Assembly (NCBI GenBank): GCA_024364805.1
Contig: CM044490.1
Span: 115,764,145-115,810,834 of the forward strand
Direction of reading: 5' to 3'
Length of the DNA stretch: 46,690 nucleotides
Origin: Euprymna scolopes
Lineage: Eukaryota > Mollusca > Cephalopoda > Sepiida > Sepiolidae
Under the pieces are notes generated by a model. The model saw nothing but the letters and a program-made list of their open reading frames with translations, did no database searches and was not told where the DNA came from. Shown piece by piece: positions 11,122-23,018 of this stretch (the stretch's first letter is position 1; each line of letters begins with the position of its first letter). The position numbers and the translations under genes were made by a program.

Positions 11122-12103
11122 NNNNNNNNNNNNNNNNNNNNNNNNNNNNNNNNNNNNNNNNNNNNNNNNNNNNNNNNNNNNNNNNNNNNNNNNNNNNNNN
11201 NNNNNNNNNNNNNNNNNNNNNNNNNNNNNNNNNNNNNNNNNNNNNNNNNNNNNNNNNNNNNNNNNNNNNNNNNNNNNNNNNNNNNNNNNNNNNNNNNNNN
11301 NNNNNNNNNNNNNNNNNNNNNNNNNNNNNNNNNNNNNNNNNNNNNNNNNNNNNNNNNNNNNNNNNNNNNNNNNNNNNNNNNNNNNNNNNNNNNNNNNNNN
11401 NNNNNNNNNNNNNNNNNNNNNNNNNNNNNNNNNNNNNNNNNNNNNNNNNNNNNNNNNNNNNNNNNNNNNNNNNNNNNNNNNNNNNNNNNNNNNNNNNNNN
11501 NNNNNNNNNNNNNNNNNNNNNNNNNNNNNNNNNNNNNNNNNNNNNNNNNNNNNNNNNNNNNNNNNNNNNNNNNNNNNNNNNNNNNNNNNNNNNNNNNNNN
11601 NNNNNNNNNNNNNNNNNNNNNNNNNNNNNNNNNNNNNNNNNNNNNNNNNNNNNNNNNNNNNNNNNNNNNNNNNNNNNNNNNNNNNNNNNNNNNNNNNNNN
11701 NNNNNNNNNNNNNNNNNNNNNNNNNNNNNNNNNNNNNNNNNNNNNNNNNNNNNNNNNNNNNNNNNNNNNNNNNNNNNNNNNNNNNNNNNNNNNNNNNNNN
11801 NNNNNNNNNNNNNNNNNNNNNNNNNNNNNNNNNNNNNNNNNNNNNNNNNNNNNNNNNNNNNNNNNNNNNNNNNNNNNNNNNNNNNNNNNNNNNNNNNNNN
11901 NNNNNNNNNNNNNNNNNNNNNNNNNNNNNNNNNNNNNNNNNNNNNNNNNNNNNNNNNNNNNNNNNNNNNNNNNNNNNNNNNNNNNNNNNNNNNNNNNNNN
12001 NNNNNNNNNNNNNNNNNNNNNNNNNNNNNNNNNNNNNNNNNNNNNNNNNNNNNNNNNNNNNNNNNNNNNNNNNNNNNNNNNNNNNNNNNNNNNNNNNNNN
12101 NNN
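11122..12103. other. Assembly gap (982 N)
   Basis: Unbroken run of N. Long open frames that cross it are artefacts of the masked bases. Confidence 0.99.
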
Positions 12104-13391
12104 TCTGTCTCGTGGGGAGGCATAGTAAATAGGTACATTATTACATATCACGCTTTTTTTTAAAGATGATATCACCCAAACGTTAATGATGCAATGCCAA
12201 AAAAAATAGAAAGTATTTTTGCAACTGCGTCTTGAACCGAAATACACTTCCTTAGCTCTCAGAAAATAATTAGTGGTTTATCATTTATTTTGGTAAGGCC
12301 TGACTAACTAATTTTTTTTTCTTTTTATACTTTCACTCACACGTCGTTTCCTTCCAACGAAATATTTGTGTGTTTACAGATAAGTATATTCAGGAAGAAT
12401 TAATTAAAAAAAATAAGTTTATGAATATCTTAAGTATTACAGCCTCTAGTATAAATGTAGCATTGTGGTGCATGAGTAGCAAAGACTCAATATTTGTGAC
12501 CAAGGATGACCAACGACCCTTCCTCATTTTAATCACATTTTTAATGGCCTTGTGCCTAATTTTTCTTAAACATAATTTTTTTGTATTTTTGCAAATAAAT
12601 ATTTCAAAGTGTAGCATCTTTTCAACCCAAAGATGATGAAATAATATTGCGGAGTCGACGTGTTTTGTCCAGAAGTTCATAAAATGAAAATATATAAAAC
12701 TATTACAAGGTTTTTTTTATATAGAACACCATAATCAGCTATATATTGAAACTATATTAATTAGAGTACTTAGGTAAGATTTTACGAATGTGTTATTATA
12801 TTATTGTGGAGTCTGCAATTTATTGTATAAGAAGGATGCAAATTGTGGAATTTCCATAGGTCTTGTTAGTATATATATATTAATATGTGGAGGCATCTTA
12901 TGTTTGTGCACACATACTTTACAACTTTCACATGCATTAACCAAAAAAAAAATGTTCAATTAGAAAAGTAGCGATTGGTAATTAATCTGATCTCTTTAGG
13001 ATAAAAAAAATTGATGTCACCTATTTTAACATAAATTGTTCCAAATGTCATTCTGTGGTCTAAAACAGTACAATATAAACATGAGTTTCTCTCGCTGTGA
13101 CATTTATATTAAAACTACTTTTTTTTATTTAAAACATTATTAAAACGATTTTTTTAATATACTCAGTCATGGATATGTAAGCGATTACATGAAGGTTAAT
13201 TAATTTGCATATTTCTTAGAAAAACGAGCGTTAATTAATTACTTATACATTTTTATGGTTCCTGATTTGATGATGGGTTTCATTACACTATTATGCTGAA
13301 TTTTATTTATGCATAATTTCTAGATTCTGCATAATTGCATCAAATTTAAGATGAAAACGTTATAGCACACGGAAATATTTCTATATACATA

Positions 13392-13394
<3 letters not shown>
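12104..13394. other. AT-rich sequence, nothing recognised
   Basis: The overlapping frames at 12370-12636 and 12390-12680 on opposite strands have no recognisable domains. Confidence 0.45.

Positions 13395-13395
<1 letters not shown>

Positions 13396-13478
<83 letters not shown>
13396..13478. repeat. (TA)n microsatellite
   Basis: About 80 bp of uninterrupted TA dinucleotides. The IYIYIY frame across it is a translation of the repeat. Confidence 0.97.
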
Positions 13479-13482
<4 letters not shown>

Positions 13483-14029
13483 AGAAAAAGGTAGTTTGCT
13501 TGAAGCATTGCTGGTAAATAGATATGGAGAAGAATAAGAAGGCTATACAAATGCAAGGAATCGGTTGTCGTATTGGTGTGACATATGAACAAAAATGAAC
13601 AAACGAAAGGTTCTATTTGTTTTTGTTATTTTTTATCTCCATACATTCATTTTTTTCAAGATAATCAGAATACAAATCGGTAAATATGAGCTTACTATTT
13701 GATATAATCGGAAGGGGACTTGTCTAGGTGTCTCTATCGAACCCCTTTCGAATATTTGGTCTATAGAAATGAAATTGAATATATAGGTATTTGGACCTCT
13801 AGCGCACTTAGTTTTGGTTTTTAGCCCGTAAAATAGCTGTTTAAGAGTAAAAATAACAATAAATAAAACATTGACTTTTATCAATATCAAGGGATAAGGC
13901 TGGAGAACTCTGTGCCTTGTTTTCGATTCTTGTTGGGGACACACCTGCTATTTTTCTACATTTGAAATCACTACTAATTATCAAGTGCAGTATAATAATC
14001 GCTAGAGAATTGGCTCTATAATAATAAAT

Positions 14030-14102
14030 ACAAAATTTGCATTTATTAAAATATAATGTTTAAGAATATTTTACGACTGGACAGGGTCGGGTATTCCGCT
14101 AG
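14030..14102 (+). mobile_element. Possible Helitron 3' terminus
   Basis: The plus strand ends ...GGGTCGGGTATTCCGCTAG followed by T, the same GGGTATNCCNGCTAG shape as the end at 16799 read on its own strand. No matching 5' terminus was found upstream. Confidence 0.4.
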
Positions 14103-15377
14103 TATTAAATTAATACATTCCAGAAATTAATATTCGTTTTATCGATTGAAGATTTAGAATTTTAGATTTTGATTTTTACAGATTTAAGTTTAATTTTACA
14201 TGAAATCTTTTTTAATAATATTGCCCCTTGCAGATATATATTATTTCAAATAAATTCTATTATTAACAATAGATTATACAGATGGATGTAAAGTAAACAC
14301 TGTCTTACCCCCACCTAGAATTAACTAATAGCAAATGTAAATTATTTGTCTTCTGAGAGGTTAGTTTTTTTTTGTCTTCTCGGTAAAGATCGTCTTTGAA
14401 GTTTTGCTCCATTTCTTAAACTTTGAGTAGTGGTAGCAAAGCAATAAGACCTTCTTTTCTGCAACTGATCATGGTTGGATTTTTATCCTCTAATGTTGTT
14501 CTTTTTGGTTACTAGAATTGGTGGTGATAGGGGACTAGGGCCATTTTTATCAAGTCCTGATGGCTTACCCTGGTTAGCCTCTGTCATGGCTATCCTGTCA
14601 TTTCCAGAGGAGAGAAGATTTACATCATTACTTACCTCTTCCCGCCTGATTTATAAACAGGTTGAGGGCCCTTTTTTATCCTGGGTGACGGCGAGGTTTA
14701 TTTTACTAATTTTTTATTAATTAGTTAGTTCCTCATTGTCCAAAGGTTTTCACTTGGTGTCTCTGAAAAGCTGCCCTATATAAATAGAGCGGATGTTCTC
14801 ATTTGCAACCTGAGTAACGTGTGTAATGGCTTGAGGAGACAGCACACCATGTTTTTGAATATTTGGTCAGAGTTTACTTTCGATGAGAGGCATCCTCATG
14901 TCAGAGCCTCTGACAAATCCCTGTCCAGAGAGACCTTGGAAATGTGAGGATAGTATCCAGTGGGCATACAAGTTTTGATTTGTCCACTGTTTGTATACAT
15001 GAGTGCATATGTTTATATGATAGTATATGTATATAGGAATGAGATAATAGAACAAAGAATGTTCTTTCTGACCGAATGGTTTCAAAATTTTTGGCATGAT
15101 ATCACTTTTCTGATGGTTACTTTCTTTGGCTCCAAAATCAAAAGATCATTCCTGTAATGACCTGTATCCTGTTGATAGCGGTGTAATGCTGGTTTTGTGC
15201 AGTTCTAGGAGGTTCACTCTTCCAGACTTTGCCTTCTTTCTTTGAGAAGGGTAGATCTATTGCTACCAGCCTGAGGCGCCTCTGCTGGGGAATTGCGATT
15301 GGGCTGCGCAGGCATATTTTGCAAAGTTTGAGTGCTCCTTCTCTGGAGCACTGACTTTTAAATTCCACTCTCCTAAA
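14103..15377. other. Unrecognised, moderate complexity
   Basis: Less AT-rich than its surroundings. Open frames at 14475-14720 (+) and 15138-15368 (-) carry no motif that I know. The composition suggests an old, unclassified repeat or lost transposon body, but no second copy is in the window. Confidence 0.35.
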
Positions 15378-15602
15378 CTAGTGTCAGATTTCTCACAGTG
15401 AGAGAGGATTAAATACTTCACTGTTTTTAGTGTTATTCAGTTTTATTGTTTTTAGCCAATTCTTAGATATTTGTCATCTGAAGGGTTGAGCTTCAAAATG
15501 ATACCGATCTTGTGAAAACTCGTCGCCTCTGTCGAAAGTTTTTGCGAGACATACATACATACATACATTTAAACAGACTTTTGACCTTTATATTATAGAA
15601 GA
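15378..15602 (-). mobile_element. Short Helitron (H1 5' half), candidate complete
   Basis: On the minus strand it starts A|TCTTCTATAATATAAAGG and runs through TTTAAATGTATG, ACTTTCGACAGAGG, GATCGGTATCATTTTGAAGC and AACCCTTCAGATGACAAATA, blocks shared with H1 copies at 23019-23417 (plus) and 28563-29341 (minus). The other end is CTAG (15378-15381) followed by T, preceded by a small TCTCA...TGAGA hairpin, but this end is not the GC hairpin of the H1 family and may be coincidental. Confidence 0.5.
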
Positions 15603-16679
15603 TAATCGAAACTAAAACGAAAATTTAAGAAGAATTCTTGATAAAATTATTTATAAAAAAATAGATTACTGGAGTGCCATCAGCCATAATCGAAACCGAA
15701 ACCAAAACTTATGAAAAATTCTTGGTAAAATTATTTATGACAAGAAATGGAAGTGCATAACAATTAAAAGACCCGGATGTAAGCATGATACAGAAAATAA
15801 TACACATGCTATCATATTAATATATAGATAATCTTTCTTTTAGCGCCGTTCAAAGGTATATTCCAAATCCTCTGCTTTGTAAGCACATTAATACAACATG
15901 CAAATAACTTCGTCACATCTCTCTTTGACAAAGTAGTGTCTTTCTTCAGTTCAGAAACAGTCTAGATATTGTTTTTATAGAATCATCCTTAAGAGAACTC
16001 AACAGATAAAATACTGGGAGGTTCTACTCTAGGAGTCGACCATTGCAGGTTTAGCCTTCTCGTTTTTCGGAAGCAGTTGGTTTATCGCTAACTGCTTAAG
16101 CTACCTTCATAGGACTGCTCAGGTAATTTTTAAGAGCCGAGAGTACACCACCTTTTGTACACTGGCCTATTATCTCCATCTTCCAGTTTTGTGCCTCATC
16201 TCTTTGCGATAGGAGGGAGGTTATTACTGGATTCCACTTGACGATCACCAAAAAGTTTTCACAGTGATTATAACAAATAATTTGAAATGTATGGAATTAC
16301 ATCATCTTGTTTTGTCCACTTGATGGAGTGAAGTGATTTTTGCAGACAATCTTCTGGCAAGGTTGCTACTCTCCACATATCCAAACCCTTATTGATTATC
16401 ATCATTCAACATGCTCTAAATGTTCACCTGTGGATAAAACAAATTGACAATATCTCTGACAGGCATCTTTTGCCTCATACGGTTGAAACCATTGTTTATC
16501 TATTTCAATTTATCTTCACCTACCTAAGGTTGATCCAGAATATGGAGTGCAGTAGTCTCTGTAGAAAATAAATTTCACTTTATGTCTGACTTTTTTTTTT
16601 TTTTTTTTTAGTTTTATGCTTGTAAAACAGAAAGTGAGTTTTATCAACGCAAAGGTGCATCACACTTGGGTCATATCAT
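15603..16679. other. Nothing recognised
   Basis: Includes a T run at about 16590-16610. No domain or matched repeat found. Confidence 0.4.
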
Positions 16680-16797
16680 TAAACGGCAATGAAAGACTGT
16701 TAGACACTCAGGACAAAAATTTGATGGACAAGTCAGGCATCGAGTGAAGTTTATTTGTACCAAATATTGAAAGAAAGGATTTTGAATTTTATTAACG
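16680..16797 (+). repeat. Dispersed repeat E, copy
   Basis: Contains GCAATGAAAGACTGTTAGAC, GGACAAGTCAGGCATCGAGT and AATTTTATTAACGA. Related segments lie at 24940-25045 (+), 44615-44690 (+), 30100-30165 (-) and 23470-23600 (-). No coding capacity and no Pol III promoter seen. It ends against the Helitron 3' terminus at 16799. Confidence 0.5.
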
Positions 16798-16798
16798 A

Positions 16799-17434
16799 CT
16801 AGCAAGGATACCCGAGGTTATCCAGGATAGGATGATAAACAACCAATGTTTCACATTCCTATATTTTTATTATCATTGAAATCGCCCATTTTTCAATCAA
16901 ATCAATTGATTGATTGATTGCTCTAGTTGGGGACCATCACGAAACTTCATATGCTTCCCCGCAGTGACTTAGTCCACAATGTATTGTAGTCTAAATTGCA
17001 CTGTAGAGAACATACTGTTGATTTGATGAAATTATTTTTTATATATTAAGGCTTGAATTAAAGTTTAAAACGCAAAAGTCAAGTATCATGATGCAACTGT
17101 GATTTATACAGAAACATTCATTTCTAACACGCTCCTATCATATCAAAGAACCTATTAATTTTATAGGTCGGTCCTTTCCGCTTGTATTGTAATAAAATGT
17201 CTCAAATGCATTTGTCATGTTAGCCTGTGTAAGGTGTTAACTTTGATCAAATCGTGTTCCTTCTTTCATCAGATTATTTCGATTATCGATTTTCTTCGAA
17301 GTTATTCTGATGCAAAACATATATAAGAATACTGCAATATCTTCATATGAAATTTTATAAAATCGGCCCAGCCGTTTCCAGTTCATAGGGAACGAACTCC
17401 CGCATACAGTCAAAGTTTCTTATATAATAGTAGA
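16799..17434 (-). mobile_element. Non-autonomous Helitron H2, near full length
   Basis: Read on the minus strand it begins TCTACTATTATATAAG, passes GAGTTCGTTCCCTATGAAC and GAAACGGCTGGGCCGATTTT, and ends CCTCGGGTATCCTTGCTAG followed by T. TC at the start and CTAG before T at the end are the Helitron hallmarks. About 636 bp with no Rep/helicase coding sequence, so it would depend on an autonomous partner. The base before the 5' TC is T instead of the usual A. A colinear diverged copy lies at 23710-24379 on the plus strand. Confidence 0.75.
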
Positions 17435-17539
17435 AATTGAGATTCCATTAATGGTATTTTTGGATGCCACTTTGCAATTAGGTATGTTCAGATCAGAAAA
17501 ACCAAATGAAATAACTGTTATTCCATGACATGCATCATC

Positions 17540-18215
17540 TACCTTTCAACATAAAATGCATTTTCAATGAAAGCTTGTTTTTCAAATAACGTGTGCATGA
17601 TGCAATTCTCTATCTATATAAGAGCCAGATACGTCCAAGGATGGAATACTGTTGCCACATATGGACAGGAGCTGCTAGAAAAGACTTGTCCTGCCTTGAT
17701 AGGGTTCAAAATAGACTTCGTGGCCTGGTGGGAGATGTCCTTTTCTCTTCGCTGCAACCTCTATCTCACAAAAGAGATGTTGCGAGTTTGTCTCTGCTTT
17801 ATCGTTATTTTCATGGAAAGTGTTCGACTGAGCTTCAATCTATGCCCCTCCCCTTGCCAAACTTTCACAAGAAACACTAGATTAGCTGAAAACATTATCA
17901 ATAATTTTCCCCACTCTTTATCTGTACCTAAACCTAAACGTAGATTCCATGATCAAAGCTTCTTTCTCAGAACTGCACGCCTGTGGAATTCTCTTCCGTT
18001 TTCGTGCTTTCCAGCTGTCTATAATATGGTTGTCTTCAAGTCCAACGTGAACAAGTTTCTGATGAGCCGTTCCACTTAAGTTAACAAATTTACCGAACTT
18101 CCATTACTATCGATTACTATATTGTCCTTTTGACTATTCTACACTCTTTAACCCTTATCCTTGAGTGGCCTATTGGCCTTGATTAGTGGTGACACCTATG
18201 TAAAAAAAAAATCTC
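17540..18215 (+). mobile_element. LINE-B (CR1/Jockey group) 3' half, 5' truncated
   Basis: The 17593-17880 frame encodes ILYLYKSQIRPRMEYCCHIW and LQPLSHKRDVASLSLLYRYF, the region following the reverse transcriptase core in CR1/Jockey-type ORF2. The coding continues in another frame to 18079 with FFLRTARLWNSLPF and FKSNVNKFLMSRST, so one frameshift lies near 17860-17880. The 3' UTR contains TTATCCTTGAGTGGCC and CTTGATTAGTGGTGAC, then an A run ending near 18211. The reverse transcriptase catalytic core is absent, as usual for 5'-truncated insertions. Three shorter copies of the tail occur at 25971, 39675 and 40655. Confidence 0.85.
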
Positions 18216-18780
18216 ATGATGTGTTAGTTTTGGTTGAAGTGGAAACCTGTAATAATGAGTTTCATTGTCTGACGACTACAGACAGAAGATTAGACATTTC
18301 AACTGCCTATCACGAACACCATCTTTGAATATGTGGTCAATATTTCTCTTCTTTATCGTGAAACCATTCCCAAAAGAACCGATTGTGTTAGAAGCTGCCA
18401 AAATAAATATAAAAAAATAAAACGTATTTTCGTTAATTTAAAATTCAATTTATGTTTTCCCTAAGAGAATAAAAGTTTAAAAATATAAGATCTAAAAAAA
18501 TAAATAAAATAAAACATGGCTTTCACTGAATTCTGTTTTTCATGCCATAAAATATGTTAGTGAGAAATTTGCATTTGGTTTCTTTTTGTTTCTTATTTTA
18601 TAACAAGAGAAAAATACAAAAGAAAATACCTTTTGTTAATGATTTTAGATTTTTAAATGGAAAAATATTATTGGGATTCAGAGTCAATTTTTAAACACGT
18701 TTTACTGTTGTTGTGGTCAGAAAGATGTGACCTTTGATTGACGTCGTATTCGATCTCAGGTGAAAAGCCATTCTTTTCAA
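18216..18780. other. AT-rich sequence, nothing recognised
   Basis: A-rich stretches at 18400-18520 and 18600-18670. No supported feature. Confidence 0.45.
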
Positions 18781-18850
18781 TCTATATAAATAAAATAGTA
18801 GATATATGCATGTGTGTGGTTGTGCGCAAAATATTAAAACCGATAATCTC
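18781..18850 (+). mobile_element. Possible Helitron 5' end
   Basis: A|TCTATATAAATAAAATAGTA followed by a TGTGTGTGG-rich stretch resembles the 5' start of short Helitrons. No matching CTAG hairpin end was located downstream, so this is only a terminus-like segment. Confidence 0.3.
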
Positions 18851-19530
18851 TTAAACTAATGGTAACATAATAATACTGAAATTAACAGGGAATAATCATA
18901 CACTAAGGATTGTTTATGACAAGTAAAAACTTTGTTTGAATGAATGAATAACGCATACAGAAATATGTCAGCAAGTTGAAATGCAAAAATGTAATTTTTT
19001 TTTATTTTCACTTTCTCTTCCCTTGGGTGTAGAACTTTTTTTGTGATAGAAAAATGGCCCAACACGTCATAACAAAAGAAATATATATCATAGAGAAAAG
19101 AAAATTATCCAATTGCGAATATTAAATGTAGCTGTTAATAATCAATATTATACGAAAACTGTTACAACACTAACATTTCAGAATGAATCATTATTGTTCT
19201 AAAAACAGAGTTGATACAATTAATTGAATAATTATATAAAGAAAGAATATCGGGAACTTTTAATTGCAGATAATAAAATATAGTCTCTGGAGGATACGGC
19301 GAGTAAAAAATATCATTTAAAGTCGATTATAATATAAGAGTCGTTCAAAATCAAAAATTTTATATTTTTATTTTTAACTTACAAAGTTAAAAAGCTACGA
19401 AGGCGTACATAGTATCATTATAACGAGCGGCTTTATGTGCATAAGAATTTATTTTTCTACTTAGTCAACATCATTATTAATGCACTTTTGCCAGGAATTT
19501 AATAATGCATCTCTCCTTCTGACGCACGTC
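18851..19530. other. AT-rich sequence, nothing recognised
   Basis: No supported feature. Confidence 0.45.
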
Positions 19531-19569
19531 CATGAGAGGAGATGCCAAAGATATTGTATATGTATGTGA

Positions 19570-19765
19570 TACAGCTTCCTGTTCCAGTAGCTTCTTTCCA
19601 AGAACTACAAGATTGTGGAACTCTATTCCTGCTCCCTGTTTTACTTCTACCTACAGCCTTGGTTTTTTCAAGACTAAGATCAAGCATTTCCTCTCCTTAC
19701 AGCAATCAGCTTTTGTTCTTGTTAGCTCCTTACATCAAGTGGCTTCGTGCTTTGTCACGGGGGGG
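19570..19765 (+). mobile_element. LINE-C 3' coding fragment
   Basis: The 19532-19780 frame includes SSFFPRTTRLWNSIPAPCF followed by SLGFFKTKIKHFLSL, the RLWNS motif and basic C-terminal end typical of CR1/Jockey-type ORF2 proteins. The nucleotide sequence differs enough from LINE-A and LINE-B to be treated as a third family. About 180 bp only; no clear 3' tail beyond a G run near 19760. Confidence 0.65.
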
Positions 19766-20470
19766 GGGAGGGTTCCATGAAAATAAAGACTTGCAGGTTA
19801 TGAATGCTTAAATTTAAATTCAGTCATCATAACAATGTAATTTGTAATCCCTTCTGATCAATTCGGGCGGAATAAAAAATAGATTTATTTTGCAATGCCT
19901 CTCATAGTAATAATAAAACGATATTTTGAATTGAATAATTACATAAGTCCATGTGATTATGCCTTTATAACTATGTAACACACTGATAGATATAAATAAC
20001 ACTTTCTGTTAATAATATATTTTTGCTATTTGTGTATGTAAAGAAACCTATATATAACAAGGTTATGGTCTAAGTCGAAGGGATCTGCTGTCTTTGGCAA
20101 AAGTTAAAGTGCTCCAATGTTTTGAATCCTCTTTGTGTACACTCTAGCAAAGTTCCTTAAATAAAACATAAAACAACACATTTCCTATAAGTGACAGCTA
20201 ACATCTTATAACTTTATTCATAAAAATAACGAGCTGTCACTTATAACTTCGGCTACAATAGACTGTACTTAGGAAACAATGATAGCTTAGCAAGAATCAA
20301 AAAATGGTATTTGATGAGAGAAAGAATAGTTGATACTTTAAAAGCAATCTATAAATATAAATGTTTAGTATTGCTAAAGTTCTTGTAGGAAATATATGTA
20401 ATGAAAACATTGCTAGAAAATATGGTAATGTTTATTGGTGAAATACTTTTAGTGCGACAAATTGTTTATA
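19766..20470. other. AT-rich sequence, nothing recognised
   Basis: No supported feature. Confidence 0.45.
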
Positions 20471-20474
20471 TCTC

Positions 20475-20780
20475 TCTACATATAAATTTCGGTATGTTTA
20501 TATTATATTTCTCTTAGTCGGTCTGTGTGTCCGTTCCATTTTGTATTAGAAACTACTATGCTGGTCTGGCTGAAATTTTGTATGGACCTTTGTTATGGCA
20601 AGGTGCAGTGAACTAAGTATTATAGTATCTGTTCGATGCACTGTTAGAGATTTATAGAGATTAGTATTTAATGCAAAGATGAGCACAAATTTAACCATAT
20701 TCAATTTGGCATAACGCACTCATCTAAGTAAACGGGCTATAACGTTTGGCCGTTTTTAATGGGATGAAAAGTCTAACATA
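20475..20780 (+). repeat. Repeat T, one-unit copy
   Basis: TATATTATATTTCTCTTAGT opens the copy, then GAAACTACTATGCTGG starts a single unit at 20549. The end, with AGAGATTAGTATTTAATGCA and AACGGGCTATAAC, matches the last part of the three-unit copy at 31880-32460. Non-coding and unclassified; its AT-rich start resembles a short Helitron but no CTAG hairpin end was confirmed. Confidence 0.6.
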
Positions 20781-21260
20781 TGTTTGTGCATTTATTACTA
20801 TTTTTTGCTCTATCTACTTCAAACTAGCACATTGCTAATTGAACGTAAACGGCTCCTTTTTTGAGACCATGTCTACAGCGACACGATGATGATTTGATCA
20901 GCTGTTCGTATTATATTTAAACTTCTTCATATTATTACAGTAAGGAAAGCAGGAGACTAGGATAGAATATAAAAGTCTACCAGTTCATAGGAAGAAACTA
21001 TTATTATGAATTTTGGAACCGAATACACATTTGTAAAATCCAACCGTAGCTTGACTTCCTGCTTATACCAACATTAAGTGTAATTTTTCATTTAAATTTT
21101 ATTTTTACATATTAAACAGCCAATCTTACATTATATTTTACCCATATATGGAAAGTGATCGTCAGACCGTTCTCAAAGGCATTAAATCGATGCTATATAT
21201 CTGATAAGATCTGATTCAGCTGTGTTTCTCCATAGTCTGTATTAGTATCCATTATGCAAT
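20781..21260. other. Nothing recognised
   Basis: No supported feature. Confidence 0.4.
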
Positions 21261-21264
21261 TCAT

Positions 21265-21445
21265 ACATAGGGCACAGCCATGGAGATCACTAAAGTTAAG
21301 CAACGATGAGCTTTGCCAGTACCAGATGGGTGACAATTTAGGAATACTAGGTGCTGTATGTGCCCTCCGCTTATCTAGGCATTATTTCCTGTCATCCTGA
21401 ACTTATATAGTGTGGTTGGAGATTGCACAACTTTCGCCACAAAAA
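21265..21445 (+). repeat. 5S rRNA-derived SINE, copy 2
   Basis: GAGATCACTAAAGTTAAGCA (from 21283), CAGTACCAGATGGGTGAC and GGAATACTAGGTGCTGTATG match the internal promoter half of 5S rRNA. After 21361 the copy continues CCCTCCGCTTATCTAGGCAT and GGTTGGAGATTGCACAAC, the same non-5S body as copy 1. It has an internal deletion of about 50 bp relative to copy 1 between GAACTT and GTGTGGTTGG. It keeps the best-preserved 5S head of the three. Confidence 0.8.
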
Positions 21446-21599
21446 ATTTCACACAAACGCACCTTTCAGTGAATATCCAGAGTAAGTCAAGACTGAACGG
21501 AGACTTTATATGATTTATGAACTCCGACCTCTGTCAGTTTCAGATTATATGCGCAAGATGGGCTGAAAAAAATGCCACCGATTAAATCTATAATATAAA
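21446..21599. other. Nothing recognised
   Basis: Short unassigned stretch between the 5S-SINE and the LINE-A 3' end. Confidence 0.4.
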
Positions 21600-23018
21600 T
21601 TAAAAAAAAATTTTTTTTATTACATTTTCCCCCCAAACAAGGCAAATTGCCACTTTGGTGTAGGGGGCTACTATCAGGGGCAACAACTACTGGGGTACTA
21701 TGTAGGGATTTGGGCAGCAAGATGTCGGTTCACGTTACACTTGAACTTCTGCATGTCAGTACTGTTGGGGAAGCAGGGACCTGGAATGGAATTCCAGAGT
21801 CTAGCGGTTCTGGGGAAGAAAATATTGGAGTAAAAAGATCTTTTACATCTAGGGATCTCTACAGTATGGGGGTGGGATTTAGCAGCCTGTCAGTTTGTCG
21901 AGGGTGCTCACGTCGTGGGGGCACAAGTGATTCCAGTTCGTCAGAGCATTCACCACTAAAATACTTGTAGAACAGGCAGAGGGATGCAACATTTCGTCGA
22001 TGGGACAGAGGCTGAAGCTTAGATGCCAGTTCAGGGCCTATCAGATTGGCGACTCTCTTTTGAACCTTGTCTAGGAGTGAGAGACTAGTAGTAGATGCAC
22101 CAGCCCAAATGTGACAGCAATACTCCATACATGGGCGAATGGTGGCCTTATAGAGGTACAGGATACTTTCGGGTGTTAGTAGTTGTCTATCACGGTAGAG
22201 AGAGCCCACCCTTCTTGCAGCGGCCCTAGCAATGCCTTCAATGTAATTGTTCCAACTCATGTTTCCTGTGAACGTTAGGCCAAGGAGTTTGAAAGATGTA
22301 CTCTCAGATAAAGAGTCGTTGGCCATTGCTATAGGTGGTAGACAGGGTTTCTTGTAATTATTGAATGAAACTAATTTAGTCTTGGCGGCATTGAATGTGA
22401 CCAACCATTTTTGTCCCCATTCCACTACAGATTGGAGGTCTTCCTCTAGTGTTTCTGCCATTTCTTTAGAAATGTGTTCATTCGTCTTCCTGTCTTGCCT
22501 GCCATAGAGTGTAGTGAAATCAGCATATATACCCATCTCAGAGGCAATTTTGTCGGGGAGGTCATTTATGAATCTCAGGAACAATAGAGGTCCAAGGATA
22601 GAACCCTGGGGCACTCCCGCATTTATATCATATTGTTTAGATGTACGACCGTCGAGGACAACCTGGATTTTTCTCTTATCTAAGAAGGATTTTATTATGT
22701 TAAGTATTCTAGTAGTGATACCGTATGATCTAATTTTCCTGAGGAGACCCTCATGCCATACCCTGTCAAAAGCCTTAGATATATCTAGAGCTACCGCTCT
22801 GCCCTCCCCCGCTTTGTCCAGTGAATGGTATATACGTTCAGAGATTACAGTTAGGATGTCTGCTGTGGAACGGGCTTGTCTAAGTCTATATTGTTTGTCA
22901 GTCAGAAGTGTAACATCTGTAAGGTGATGGACTAGATCATGGTTTATTAAGGTCTCAAATATTTTAGCAAAAAGTGGGAGGAGGCTAATGGGGCGATAAT
23001 TTGATGGGTCACCTGTCT
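21600..23018 (-). mobile_element. LINE-A (CR1/Jockey group) ORF2 fragment with reverse transcriptase
   Basis: Encodes a non-LTR reverse transcriptase, the enzyme that copies LINE RNA at a nicked target. The antisense frame ending at 21859 shows, in order, SNYRPISLLP (residues 23-32), ALDISKAFDRVW (94-105), AGVPQGSILGP (151-161), IYADFTT (181-187) and KATIRPCMEYCCHIW (about 310-324). The catalytic YADD box reads YADF, so one metal-binding aspartate is lost and the copy should be inactive. The frame breaks near 21859-21885; the RLWNS-type C-terminus follows in another frame. The 3' end is CCTTGTTTGG...GAAAATG plus a T/A-rich tail. No endonuclease domain: the 5' end is truncated at 23018, where it joins a Helitron. 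The first 15 or so residues of the open frame therefore come from the neighbour. Confidence 0.9.

Noticed and set aside
11084-12247. Three long open frames
   Set aside because: They are translations of the N gap.
21265-21445. A functional 5S rRNA gene
   Set aside because: The first ~40 nt are missing or unrecognisable and a non-5S body follows that is shared with two other copies.
21647-21970. 107-codon plus-strand frame
   Set aside because: Antisense shadow of the LINE-A 3' coding region.
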